Positions 36,366-44,371 of a DNA stretch of 64,000 nt are shown piece after piece. The notes beneath the pieces are model-generated. The model ran no database searches and was not told the DNA's origin. It worked only from the letters and a program-made list of their open reading frames with translations. This stretch comes from JAPLDA01 sp043787975. GTDB taxonomy: Bacteria > Bacteroidota > Bacteroidia > AKYH767-A > 2013-40CM-41-45. Each line of letters begins with the position of its first letter. Within the stretch, counting starts at the first letter, position 1. The translations under genes were made by a program, and so were the position numbers. The stretch is from positions 11,185 to 75,184 of the forward strand of contig JAYVUK010000032.1 of NCBI GenBank assembly GCA_043787975.1, written 5' to 3'.

Positions 36366-37681
36366 AGCGGAATTCCTCCTGTAGCTTTCATCAATCGGTA
36401 ATACGCAATTTGCCCGTCAGCCTTTGACATGACAAGATTTATTTTAGCATTCAGCCATGTATTGTCTGCGTCCAGTAATTCACTCAGGAGGATTAAATTA
36501 TTCTTGTACCTTGAATCAGTGATCCTGTAATTTTCTTCAGCTTGCTCAACTGATTTTTGTAAAACAATAACACGTTGATTTGCTTGCTTCCATGAAAGAT
36601 AATTTTGATTCACTTCCATCTTCACCACATCCGACAATTGATTCAATGCTTCTTTGTTTTGTGAAAGATTCGCCTTTGCTTCATCTACGTAATGTTTGTT
36701 TGAGTAGAGTCGCATGAGATCCCAGGTAAAAAATATTCCTGTGTCCCACGTAAAAGTGAATTGATCTTTCGGAGGAATAATTCTTGGATTCGGACGCATA
36801 TCATATAAATTACCACCGAGACTGATCTGCGGCAGGTAACTGTTTTTCGAGACCTTCAGATTATTTTCCGCCGCTTTTGTCCTCAGGTCAATAGACTGCA
36901 AGTCGCCTCGCGTTGAAGAAGCGCGATTCAAATAATCACTCAACGGTTTCTCTTCATTCAGCTTGTTGATCGAATTCGAATCAACATCCAATTGAATGTC
37001 ATTCAAGCCGAGCAACAGGTTCATGTTATAGTTGGCAACCTGTTGATTATTCTCAATATCGAGTTGAGTCAATTCAATGTTTGATTGTTGAAGTTGCCAG
37101 CGAAGTACATCGTTGTGCGTTGCCAACCCTTGTTGTTCCCAAAGTTGAGTTTCCTTTACATGTTGCTGAACCTGTTCAAGATTTTCAGCCACAATCTTCT
37201 TTGATTCTCCGACCTTATAAAGATTGTAGTAAGATTGGATGATGTTGTAAATGATTTCATCCTTGTCTTTATCGGAATCCAGTTTGGATGCCTGTAACAA
37301 AAGTTGAAAAGATTCCTTGGCATACTTCGCGCGAAAGCCTGAAAATACAATTTCACTCGCTGATAGTCTTGTCGAATAATTATTGACGTAGATGGGAAAA
37401 ATAACAATGGGTTCTGCCACTCCCGGAAACTGGATGCTGGGAGGATCGAGGTCACTCAATCGTTGGTACGATGCCGAAGCATTCACAGAAGGAAGTGCAG
37501 CATCCAGTGCCTGGTGGTATTTCGCGTTGGCAGCATCCACTTTTGCCTGGGAAATTTTAAATGTTTTGCTGTTCTCCAATCCTAGTTTGATTGCGTCTTC
37601 TAACGATAATTGTTTATGTTGTTGAGCAAAAGCAGTGAAGCTAAGAAGTGAAAACAGGAGAACGATTATCGTTTTATTCAT
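36359..37681 (-). CDS. TolC-family outer membrane efflux channel
   Basis: The 440-residue protein has a signal peptide (cleavage after TAFA) and two copies of the outer-membrane efflux protein repeat, helical and coiled-coil-rich with SVNASASYQRLSD in the first and LPQISLGGNLYD in the second. It forms the exit duct for the EmrA/EmrB-like pump encoded downstream. The 25-base gap to the TetR gene indicates a regulator-channel-adaptor-pump operon. Confidence 0.92.
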   Translation of the reverse strand: MNKTIIVLLFSLLSFTAFAQQHKQLSLEDAIKLGLENSKTFKISQAKVDAANAKYHQALDAALPSVNASASYQRLSDLDPPSIQFPGVAEPIVIFPIYVNNYSTRLSASEIVFSGFRAKYAKESFQLLLQASKLDSDKDKDEIIYNIIQSYYNLYKVGESKKIVAENLEQVQQHVKETQLWEQQGLATHNDVLRWQLQQSNIELTQLDIENNQQVANYNMNLLLGLNDIQLDVDSNSINKLNEEKPLSDYLNRASSTRGDLQSIDLRTKAAENNLKVSKNSYLPQISLGGNLYDMRPNPRIIPPKDQFTFTWDTGIFFTWDLMRLYSNKHYVDEAKANLSQNKEALNQLSDVVKMEVNQNYLSWKQANQRVIVLQKSVEQAEENYRITDSRYKNNLILLSELLDADNTWLNAKINLVMSKADGQIAYYRLMKATGGIPLQ

Positions 37682-37706
37682 CGGATGATTTTTGAAACAG
37701 TCTGAT

Positions 37707-38321
37707 TTATTTTTTAATGAGTAAATGATTTTTTAATAATTCGCGAAGGTGTTTCTTCACGCGCGTTTTATTTTTTTCATCAAAGATTGAATTCGTTTCA
37801 GGATTCAGGTTGATCATTTTACAGGCCAGCATGGATGATTTGGTCACCTGAGAAATGGTTCCGATCATCGACGCAATCGTACATTCAATGTCTACTTTCC
37901 TGAATATTTTTTTTCGCTGGCCTTCTTCAATCATCTTCCGCATTTCATTCACGTTACGAAGCATGATTTCAGCTATCACATCATGCATTCCTGAACGTTG
38001 CTGCAAAGCAATTTCACGTTGCAGAATCCTGTGAAAACGATGGTTGTCAAAAATTTTATCCACGTAGAGGTCAATGAGTTTTTCAATTTTCGTCAGCGGA
38101 TCCAATTCTTTTTCGTTCAGTGAACGTAGCTTCTCATGCGTGCTGCCTGCCCGGTATTCCACCAATGCTTTGAATAATTTCTCTTTGGAGCCAAAATAAT
38201 AGGAGACCATCGCGATATTGATGCGTGCCTTTTTTGCAAGCATTCTCACCGATGTGCCTTCGAAACCGTGCTCCGCAAAAAGAGTCTCGGCCACTTCCAA
38301 TATCTGTTCTTTCTTTTCCAT
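37707..38321 (-). CDS. TetR/AcrR family transcriptional regulator
   Basis: The 204-residue protein has an N-terminal helix-turn-helix domain (about 1-48: EQILEVAETLFAEHGFEGTSV, then ISYYFGSKEKLF-like turn) and a divergent ligand-binding domain. It probably represses the efflux operon it heads and is released by a pump substrate. I start at Met giving MEKKEQIL; the longer frame from 38369 would be translated through two operator-like palindromes. Those palindromes support autoregulation. Confidence 0.92.
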   Translation of the reverse strand: MEKKEQILEVAETLFAEHGFEGTSVRMLAKKARINIAMVSYYFGSKEKLFKALVEYRAGSTHEKLRSLNEKELDPLTKIEKLIDLYVDKIFDNHRFHRILQREIALQQRSGMHDVIAEIMLRNVNEMRKMIEEGQRKKIFRKVDIECTIASMIGTISQVTKSSMLACKMINLNPETNSIFDEKNKTRVKKHLRELLKNHLLIKK

Positions 38322-38344
38322 TATTTTTTTAATCGGGGACAAAG

Positions 38345-38377
38345 TTAAACAAGTGTTTAAATTAAACAAACGTTTAA
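38345..38377. promoter_or_regulatory. twin operator for the TetR-family repressor
   Basis: Two 16-base imperfect palindromes, TTAAACAAGTGTTTAA (38345-38360) and TTAAACAAACGTTTAA (38362-38377), have centres 17 bases apart and lie 24 bases upstream of the tetR start. Size and position fit binding of two repressor dimers. Confidence 0.7.
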
Positions 38378-38448
38378 TTAACTTTTTTTACTAAGATTTT
38401 ATACCCTTTTTGGGAATCGGTTGAATGCAAAGATTATTTTGCAGGCAA

Positions 38449-38480
38449 TAAAAAAACCCTGCTCTTTCGAACAGGGTTCT
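38449..38480 (-). terminator. rho-independent terminator of groEL
   Basis: Read on the minus strand, AACCCTG and CAGGGTT arms (38478-38472 and 38461-38455) are followed by a T run. It lies about 50 bases after the groEL stop. Confidence 0.85.
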
Positions 38481-38528
38481 TTTATAATTAGTAGTTCTCT
38501 AAACTCCGAACTAAATACTCCGGACTTT

Positions 38529-40169
38529 TTAGTAATCCATTCCGCCACCCATTCCACCTGGCATTCCGCCAGGCATTCCACCTGATTTTTCTTCTTTGAT
38601 GTCAGCAAGTACACACTCTGTAGTGAGCAACATACCGGCAATAGAAGCAGCATTTTCAAGTGCTACACGGGTAACCTTGGTCGGATCAATAACTCCGGCA
38701 GCATGGAGGTTTTCATATTTATCAGTGCGGGCATTGTAACCGAAGTCATCTTTGCCTTCACGAACTTTCTGTACAACGATAGAACCTTCCACTCCTGCAT
38801 TTGTAGCAATCTGGCGAAGTGGTTCTTCCAGGGCACGTTTGATGATCGCGATTCCTGTATTCTCATCGTCATTCGCTCCTGTAAGTTTATCAAGTGAGCT
38901 GATTGCACGGATATATGTAACACCACCACCTGCAACAATTCCTTCTTCAACAGCGGCACGTGTTGCATGAAGTGCATCATCAACACGGTCTTTCTTTTCT
39001 TTCATTTCCAATTCTGTCGCGGCACCGATATACAAGACAGCTACTCCACCTGCTAATTTAGCAAGACGCTCCTGTAATTTTTCTTTGTCGTAATCAGATG
39101 TTGTATTTTCAATCTGAGTTTTAATTTGATTCACACGAGCCGCGATGTCAGCTTTTTTACCGGCACCGTTTACGATCGTGGTATTGTCTTTATCAATCGT
39201 GATTTTTTCAGCTTTTCCCAAGTATGAAAGTTCAGCATTCTCTAATTTGAAACCACGCTCTTCGCTGATCAATGTTCCGCCTGTGAGTGTTGCGATATCC
39301 TGGAGCATTTCTTTTCTGCGATCACCAAAGCCCGGAGCTTTTACAGCAGCAACTTTCAATGAGCCACGAATTTTATTTACAACCAGCGTAGCCAATGCTT
39401 CACCATCTACTTCTTCGCAGATGATGACCAATGGTTTTCCGCTTTGAACTTGTTTCTCAAGGATCGGAAGCAATTCTTTCATGCTGCTGATTTTTTTGTC
39501 GTAGATAAGAATGTCAGGATTTTCCATCACAGCTTCCATCTTATCAGCATTTGTAACAAAGTAAGGAGAGATATAACCGCGATCGAATTGCATTCCTTCC
39601 ACCACTTCAACAGTAGTTTCAGTTCCTTTAGCTTCTTCAACAGTGATCACTCCTTCTTTCTTAACTTTTTGCATCGCCTGTGCAATCAACTTTCCGATTT
39701 CATTATCATTGTTTGCAGAGATGGATGCAACTTGTTCAATTTTGCTATTGTCATCACCAACTGACTTGCTTTGTTTTTTCAACGAAGCAACAACGGTTTC
39801 AACAGCTTTGTCGATACCGCGTTTCAAATCCATTGGATTTGCACCGGCAGCAACGTTTTTCAAACCTGCAGTTACGATGGCCTGGGCAAGCACCGTAGCT
39901 GTTGTTGTTCCGTCACCGGCAACATCTGAAGTTTTGCTGGCTACTTCTTTCACCATCTGGGCACCCATGTTTTCAATCGGGTTCTTCAGTTCGATTTCCT
40001 TTGCAACAGTTACTCCGTCTTTGGTGATAATCGGAGAACCGAATTTTTTATCAATGATTACATTCCGTCCTTTTGGACCGAGTGTAACTTTTACAGCATT
40101 TGCTAATGCGTCAACACCTCTTTTTAAAGCATCGCGTGCTTCGAGGTTAAATGTGATGTCTTTTGCCAT
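38529..40169 (-). CDS. groEL: chaperonin GroEL
   Basis: GroEL is the 60-kDa ATP-dependent folding chamber subunit. The 546-residue protein has AKDITFNLEARDAL at the start, the ATP-binding GDGTTTATVLAQ segment near 86-97, and a Gly-Gly-Met rich tail ending GGGMDY. It is downstream of groES in the same direction, 115 bases away, with a heptamer array in the spacer, and is followed by a terminator. Confidence 0.98.
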   Translation of the reverse strand: MAKDITFNLEARDALKRGVDALANAVKVTLGPKGRNVIIDKKFGSPIITKDGVTVAKEIELKNPIENMGAQMVKEVASKTSDVAGDGTTTATVLAQAIVTAGLKNVAAGANPMDLKRGIDKAVETVVASLKKQSKSVGDDNSKIEQVASISANNDNEIGKLIAQAMQKVKKEGVITVEEAKGTETTVEVVEGMQFDRGYISPYFVTNADKMEAVMENPDILIYDKKISSMKELLPILEKQVQSGKPLVIICEEVDGEALATLVVNKIRGSLKVAAVKAPGFGDRRKEMLQDIATLTGGTLISEERGFKLENAELSYLGKAEKITIDKDNTTIVNGAGKKADIAARVNQIKTQIENTTSDYDKEKLQERLAKLAGGVAVLYIGAATELEMKEKKDRVDDALHATRAAVEEGIVAGGGVTYIRAISSLDKLTGANDDENTGIAIIKRALEEPLRQIATNAGVEGSIVVQKVREGKDDFGYNARTDKYENLHAAGVIDPTKVTRVALENAASIAGMLLTTECVLADIKEEKSGGMPGGMPGGMGGGMDY

Positions 40170-40177
40170 GTTTTGTT

Positions 40178-40212
40178 GAATTATAAATGTTGAATTATGA
40201 ATTTTAAATTTT
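40178..40212. repeat. heptamer array in the groEL leader
   Basis: Five 7-base units, GAATTAT, AAATGTT, GAATTAT, GAATTTT and AAATTTT, start eight bases upstream of the groEL ATG (minus strand). Further upstream a palindrome, TCCGCCTCAGGCGGA (40263-40277), fills the remaining spacer. Confidence 0.7.
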
Positions 40213-40284
40213 GTTAACCGGTTCGTGAATCAAACAGGAAGAATTCTTCCTTCGTACATTCGTCCGCCTCAGGCGGATTCGTGG

Positions 40285-40575
40285 TTAGATGATTGCGAAA
40301 ATGTCGCTTTCACGCATGATTAAATATTCTTTACCGCTATGAGTGATTTCTGTACCTGCATATTTACCGTACAATACTTTATCACCAACTTTTACTGCGG
40401 GTTTGTTGCCTTTCTCATCTACCTCACTGATTGAAACAACCGTTCCTTGTTGAGGTTTTTCTTTCGCTGTGTCAGGAATGATAATTCCGCTTGCTGTTTT
40501 TTCTTCTGCCGGGGACGGCTCAACCACAACTCTGTTCTGAGTTCCTGCGATTGGTTTAATGTTGAATTTGCTCAT
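40285..40575 (-). CDS. groES: co-chaperonin GroES
   Basis: GroES caps the GroEL chamber. The 96-residue protein has the family segments RVVVEPSPAEEKTASGIIIPDTAKEKPQ (roof and mobile loop) and KVGDKVLYGKYAGTEI. The start at MSKFNIKPI is clear. It is the first gene of groESL and follows secG by about 190 bases, with a possible heat-shock-like control region upstream. Confidence 0.97.
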   Translation of the reverse strand: MSKFNIKPIAGTQNRVVVEPSPAEEKTASGIIIPDTAKEKPQQGTVVSISEVDEKGNKPAVKVGDKVLYGKYAGTEITHSGKEYLIMRESDIFAII

Positions 40576-40767
40576 GATAGTTTTATTTTAGATTAGTAAA
40601 CAATATTGTTCTTATGAAATAAATTTCGAGTCGCGCCTGTCGAACATTGTGCCACTGATTTTCCTGTCAGTTTTTTTCCCAAGATGACATGGAAGAAAAA
40701 AAATATCGCAGGCAATGGTGTCATCGTGACACAACCCGGTTACCCTCAATAAAAAATATGACTGAAA

Positions 40768-41133
40768 TTATTTTTGCTGAGGAGCTGGTTGTGTCGACTG
40801 ATTCTGTGCCGGTTGATTTTGCACAGGAGCAGTTGCCGGAGCTTTCTGAGGAGCTGTTCCTGCATTGTCAATTTGTTCCTGTAATGAGCTTCCGGAAGTT
40901 CGTGCTTCTTTATTAGGCAGGGAAAAACTTGCAACGAGACATAATACAACCAACGTAAGGGCGAGGCCCCAGGTTAATTTTTCAATGAAGTCGGAGGTTT
41001 TTTTAACGCCCATTACCTGGTTGGAACCGGCAAAACCGGAAGCTAATCCGCCTCCTTTGGAATTCTGAACCAATACAACGAGAATGAGCAGAACGCAAAC
41101 GATGATAATTAAAACGGTAACTACTGTATACAT
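40768..41133 (-). CDS. secG: preprotein translocase subunit SecG
   Basis: SecG is the small membrane subunit of SecYEG. The 121-residue protein has two membrane helices (about 2-23 and 51-70) separated by a loop with the conserved NSKGGGLASGF segment, and a long Gln/Pro/Ala-rich hydrophilic tail that is longer than in E. coli. Its start overlaps the stop of the preceding TPR-like gene by one base. Confidence 0.93.
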   Translation of the reverse strand: MYTVVTVLIIIVCVLLILVVLVQNSKGGGLASGFAGSNQVMGVKKTSDFIEKLTWGLALTLVVLCLVASFSLPNKEARTSGSSLQEQIDNAGTAPQKAPATAPVQNQPAQNQSTQPAPQQK

Positions 41134-42458
41134 TATTCTTGCTTGTTTATGTGATTATCAATTTCCTGAATAAGGGCGGCAAAGTAACTGCTTTTTTCGG
41201 GATGAAGCAAGCTTAATTTTTGATAGCTCGAACGGGCTTTTAGCAAATTTCCCTGGTCGAAATAAATTTTTGCAAGTGTCTCTGAAACCATATCGTCATG
41301 CTCCGCGATGCTCTTTTTAGCCTGGTTTACAGGTGAATAGAACTCAACCTTCGACGCGACGATTCTCGGTTCCGTGGCAATAAATTGGTTGACGAGGTCC
41401 TCTTTACTGATCGCAGGTTGAGCATTTTCTTCCGGTTCAATCAACTCATCCGGCAAGTTGTCATCGGCCTGAACTTCTTCAACGACACCGAAATCCTTGT
41501 GAGATTTTATTTTCAGCCAATCAAGAAATGAATGAGTTTCGACAGTGGAAATTTCCTTGACAGAAAGCGTTTCATGAACTTCTTCTTCAATGAGAGGAAG
41601 TTTTTCGATGGAATGAAGAATGGTTTCTTCCATCGCATGCTCAAGTCCGATCCTGTCAATTACATCACGAACCTTTTCAACCTGTTCTGCGATGATTTCT
41701 TCTTCATCAATTTTTACTTCAGCGGGAGAAGTTGCTTCCGGGTAAATACGTTCTGCCTGAATTTTATGTTCAGGAACATCAGCTGTTTTTTCGGGAGCAA
41801 CTTCATCATCGAAATCGTTTTTAAAATCGGTGGAATCTTTTCCCACAAGTATTTCACTCAACCGCTTCCTGATCACTTCATGCGGGTCAACGATTTTTGA
41901 TTCGGATGTTCCGGAAGTAATTTCATCCGTTGTCTCTGACGAATCATCCACAGCAGTATACCATTCATCGGTTGACTTCTGATGACCGGAAAATGATTCC
42001 TGGATTCCACTATCCGATATTTTTATTTCTGAATCTGGATTTTTTTCCTGGAAAATATTCTCCTTTAAAGGTTCTGCGAAAACACTTGCCTCGCCGGTGG
42101 GCGGGTTTTCTTCTTCCGGTTTTGCCGGATGAACAGATTTTTCTTCTTCATTTAAAATCACTGACCTGAAAGGAAAAACAGGTTCTTCTTTGAAGACAGA
42201 AACTTCCTCTTCACCCAGATTTTCATTTTGTTGGTGAATGAGTGTGTATAGAATTTTTCTGTCGACAGAATAAATGGATGCCGTTTTTAATTGCTGATCA
42301 AAAAGAATGTTGTGCTGATCGTGCAGGCATTTCGCGAGCAACAAATGTCCGGTTTGGCAATAAGGAAAATTGCTGACAAAATCCTGCAGCATCGGAATCG
42401 CTTCTTTATTCAGCGAACCTTTGCTATCCATCAGCTTTATAAATTCCCCGTGTTCCAT
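41133..42458 (-). CDS. acidic TPR-like protein of unknown function
   Basis: The 441-residue protein has no signal peptide. An N-terminal helical part (about 1-80) includes FVSNFPYCQTGHLLLAKCLH, resembling a TPR-like pair. A long, very acidic, low-complexity middle follows, and a C-terminal helical repeat (SETLAKIYFDQGNLLKARSSYQKL) looks like a tetratricopeptide motif. It is locked between lptE and secG: its ATG directly follows the lptE stop and its stop overlaps secG. An envelope biogenesis or secretion role is plausible from context only. Confidence 0.8.
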   Translation of the reverse strand: MEHGEFIKLMDSKGSLNKEAIPMLQDFVSNFPYCQTGHLLLAKCLHDQHNILFDQQLKTASIYSVDRKILYTLIHQQNENLGEEEVSVFKEEPVFPFRSVILNEEEKSVHPAKPEEENPPTGEASVFAEPLKENIFQEKNPDSEIKISDSGIQESFSGHQKSTDEWYTAVDDSSETTDEITSGTSESKIVDPHEVIRKRLSEILVGKDSTDFKNDFDDEVAPEKTADVPEHKIQAERIYPEATSPAEVKIDEEEIIAEQVEKVRDVIDRIGLEHAMEETILHSIEKLPLIEEEVHETLSVKEISTVETHSFLDWLKIKSHKDFGVVEEVQADDNLPDELIEPEENAQPAISKEDLVNQFIATEPRIVASKVEFYSPVNQAKKSIAEHDDMVSETLAKIYFDQGNLLKARSSYQKLSLLHPEKSSYFAALIQEIDNHINKQE

Positions 42459-42980
42459 CTACCAATTGATAAAAGCTTTATTGAAAACATCGTCCACCAA
42501 CTGATCCTCAATTTCTGCGATTAAATTACTCTCAACGGCTGAAAGGCTTTGACTGCTGCTGTAATCTGCAAACCTCGAAAAGCTGGTTTCAAAATTCTGT
42601 TTGTCATTTTTAATGTTGGTAAACTTCGCATTGATGGTAATCGTGAGTCGGTTACTAGCCGCTGTTTCGTTTGCCTGGATAGCAAGAGGAGTCACAGCAT
42701 AGTTGATGATGGATCCTTCAAAGATCAGATCAGGATCTTTGTCAGTAAGCTTCAGATTTGTTTGAGAAAGAAATTTGTCTTTTAATTTTTCCGTGAATGT
42801 TTGACTTAGTAATGACGGACCTAGCGCAGAAGTCTTTTGAAAATATTTTACATTGAATGTTTTGATGTCAGGAGAAATGGAAGCACCCGACATCGAATAG
42901 TTGACCTTACAGGAGTTCAAAAGGAATAAGGAATAAGGAATAAGGAATAAAAAGAGAGAGAAGTTTCTCCTGACATTCAT
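42459..42980 (-). CDS. lptE: LptE-like lipoprotein
   Basis: The 173-residue lipoprotein has a hydrophobic leader and a lipobox LNSC with the lipidated cysteine at position 24. The mature part, starting KVNYSMSGASISPDIKTFNVKYF, matches the LptE-like lipoproteins of Bacteroidota. By analogy with LptE it would plug and assemble the LptD channel that inserts lipopolysaccharide. The start could also be six codons upstream (ATG at 42998). The signal-peptide core is encoded by four tandem heptamers. The stop abuts the next ATG. Confidence 0.85.
   Translation of the reverse strand: MNVRRNFSLFLFLIPYSLFLLNSCKVNYSMSGASISPDIKTFNVKYFQKTSALGPSLLSQTFTEKLKDKFLSQTNLKLTDKDPDLIFEGSIINYAVTPLAIQANETAASNRLTITINAKFTNIKNDKQNFETSFSRFADYSSSQSLSAVESNLIAEIEDQLVDDVFNKAFINW
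42923..42950. repeat. perfect heptamer array inside the lptE signal-peptide coding region
   Basis: Four identical copies of GGAATAA (TTATTCC on the coding strand). They encode part of the signal peptide, FLFLIPYSLF. Confidence 0.85.
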
Positions 42981-43030
42981 GATTTTTTTTTTATTCATTA
43001 TTAATTCTTAAATTTTACTTTTCATTAGCT

Positions 43031-43062
43031 AATTATCAAATTATCAAATCAACGAATTATCA
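43031..43062. repeat. octamer array between the sigma-54 activator gene and lptE
   Basis: Four 8-base units, AATTATCA, AATTATCA, AATCAACG and AATTATCA, in an A-A-B-A order, end just before the stop codon of the activator gene. Confidence 0.65.
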
Positions 43063-43064
43063 CA

Positions 43065-44291
43065 TTAGTGTATCTTATACTCATTCATCTTCCTATACAA
43101 CGTCCGCTCGGAAATACCAAGTTCCTTCGCAGCCATCTTTCTTCTTCCTTTGTATTTATGCAATGCTTTTTTGATGAACTCTTTTTCTTTTTCTTCAAGA
43201 GAAAGTGATTCTTCCACTTCTTCATGACGATGCATCGGAGCCGCTTCAATGTTCGGATGAATGGTAATGTTTGGATCAGAAGTTGGAATGGCAGACTTCG
43301 ATTCCGATTGAAGTTTATTCAAAAGATGTTCGTTGTGCTCTTTCCAATTCGGATCGCTTGAAGCATTTTGCATCAATTCATTTACCAGTTGCTTCATGTC
43401 ATTCATGTCCTTCTTCATATCGAAAAGAACCTTGTACAACAATTCACGTTCTGAAAATTCAGAACCTGTTTTCGTTCCGTCTTTCATCAACACAGGCAAA
43501 TTACTGAATGGCGCCGGAGGTAAATAACGAAGCAATGTTTCTCCGGTGATATCCCGATGCTTTTCGAGTATTGACATTTGCTCCGTGATGTTCTTTAGCT
43601 GACGAATGTTTCCGGGCCAGCGATAGTCGGTCAACAATTTTTGCGCTTCGGTCTGCAGCATCAATGCCGGCATACGATATCGTTCCGCAAAGTCAGATGC
43701 AAATTTTCTAAACAAAAGAAAGATGTCTTCTTTCCGGTCGCGCAACGGAGGAACACGGATTGGAACAGTGTTCAAACGGTAATATAAATCTTCACGGAAC
43801 TTTCCGTTTTCAATCGCTCTGAGTAAATCAACATTGGTTGCACCGACAACGCGTACGTTTGTCTTCTGCACTTTCGACGAACCGACTTTGATGAACTCAC
43901 CGGTCTCTAACACGCGAAGCAAACGAACCTGTGTATTCAATGGCAAATCTCCGACTTCATCCAAAAAAATAGTTCCGCCATCCGACACTTCAAAATATCC
44001 TTTGCGTGCTTCATGAGCCCCGGTGAACGAACCTTTTTCATGACCGAATAATTCTGAATCAATTGTTCCTTCCGGAATGGCACCACAGTTTACGGCGATG
44101 TATGGTCCGTGTTTACGGGCACTCAGTTGATGAATGATTTGCGGAAAAACTTCTTTACCAACTCCGCTTTCTCCGCTAATCAAAACGGAAATTTCAGTCG
44201 GTGAAACTTGACGCGCTACATTGATCGCATGATCAAGCAACGGTGAGTTACCGATGATTCCAAAGCGTTGTTTTATTTCGAGAGGTGTCAT
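43065..44291 (-). CDS. sigma-54-dependent transcriptional activator (AAA+ and Fis domains)
   Basis: The 408-residue protein begins directly with the AAA+ domain, with no receiver or PAS sensor. Walker A is GESGVGKE at 40-47; the sigma-54 contact loop reads GSFTGA at 87-92 instead of GAFTGA; Walker B is near GGTIFLDEV. A Fis-type helix-turn-helix ends the protein (KMAAKELGISERTLYRKM). An acidic helical linker lies between. It should activate RpoN promoters constitutively or under an unlinked control. It lies between miaB and lptE, apparently in one transcription unit. Confidence 0.93.
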   Translation of the reverse strand: MTPLEIKQRFGIIGNSPLLDHAINVARQVSPTEISVLISGESGVGKEVFPQIIHQLSARKHGPYIAVNCGAIPEGTIDSELFGHEKGSFTGAHEARKGYFEVSDGGTIFLDEVGDLPLNTQVRLLRVLETGEFIKVGSSKVQKTNVRVVGATNVDLLRAIENGKFREDLYYRLNTVPIRVPPLRDRKEDIFLLFRKFASDFAERYRMPALMLQTEAQKLLTDYRWPGNIRQLKNITEQMSILEKHRDITGETLLRYLPPAPFSNLPVLMKDGTKTGSEFSERELLYKVLFDMKKDMNDMKQLVNELMQNASSDPNWKEHNEHLLNKLQSESKSAIPTSDPNITIHPNIEAAPMHRHEEVEESLSLEEKEKEFIKKALHKYKGRRKMAAKELGISERTLYRKMNEYKIH

Positions 44292-44300
44292 TTTTATTGA

Positions 44301-44360
44301 ATCATTGAAGATTGTATCATTGACGATTTAAATGAACCAATGATCCGATCGTCAATGATA
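44301..44360. repeat. tandem 15-mer and 13-base perfect inverted repeat between miaB and the activator gene
   Basis: Two 15-base units (44301-44315, 44316-44330) match at 12 positions. The segment TATCATTGACGAT (44315-44327) pairs perfectly with 44348-44360. It could be an attenuator or a relic of the same octamer/heptamer repeat class (15 = 8 + 7). Confidence 0.65.
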
Positions 44361-44371
44361 AAATTATCACT

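Noticed and set aside
38322..38369. Longer TetR regulator starting at 38369
   Set aside because: The extra residues would be encoded across the operator palindromes and are absent from TetR proteins.
38340..38380. TetR-upstream TAAACA words as another heptamer array
   Set aside because: The spacing is 17 bases and the words form palindromes, which fits an operator better than a 7-base tandem array.
39643..40179. A 178-codon open frame on the plus strand
   Set aside because: It is antisense to groEL and reflects the codon bias of that highly conserved gene.
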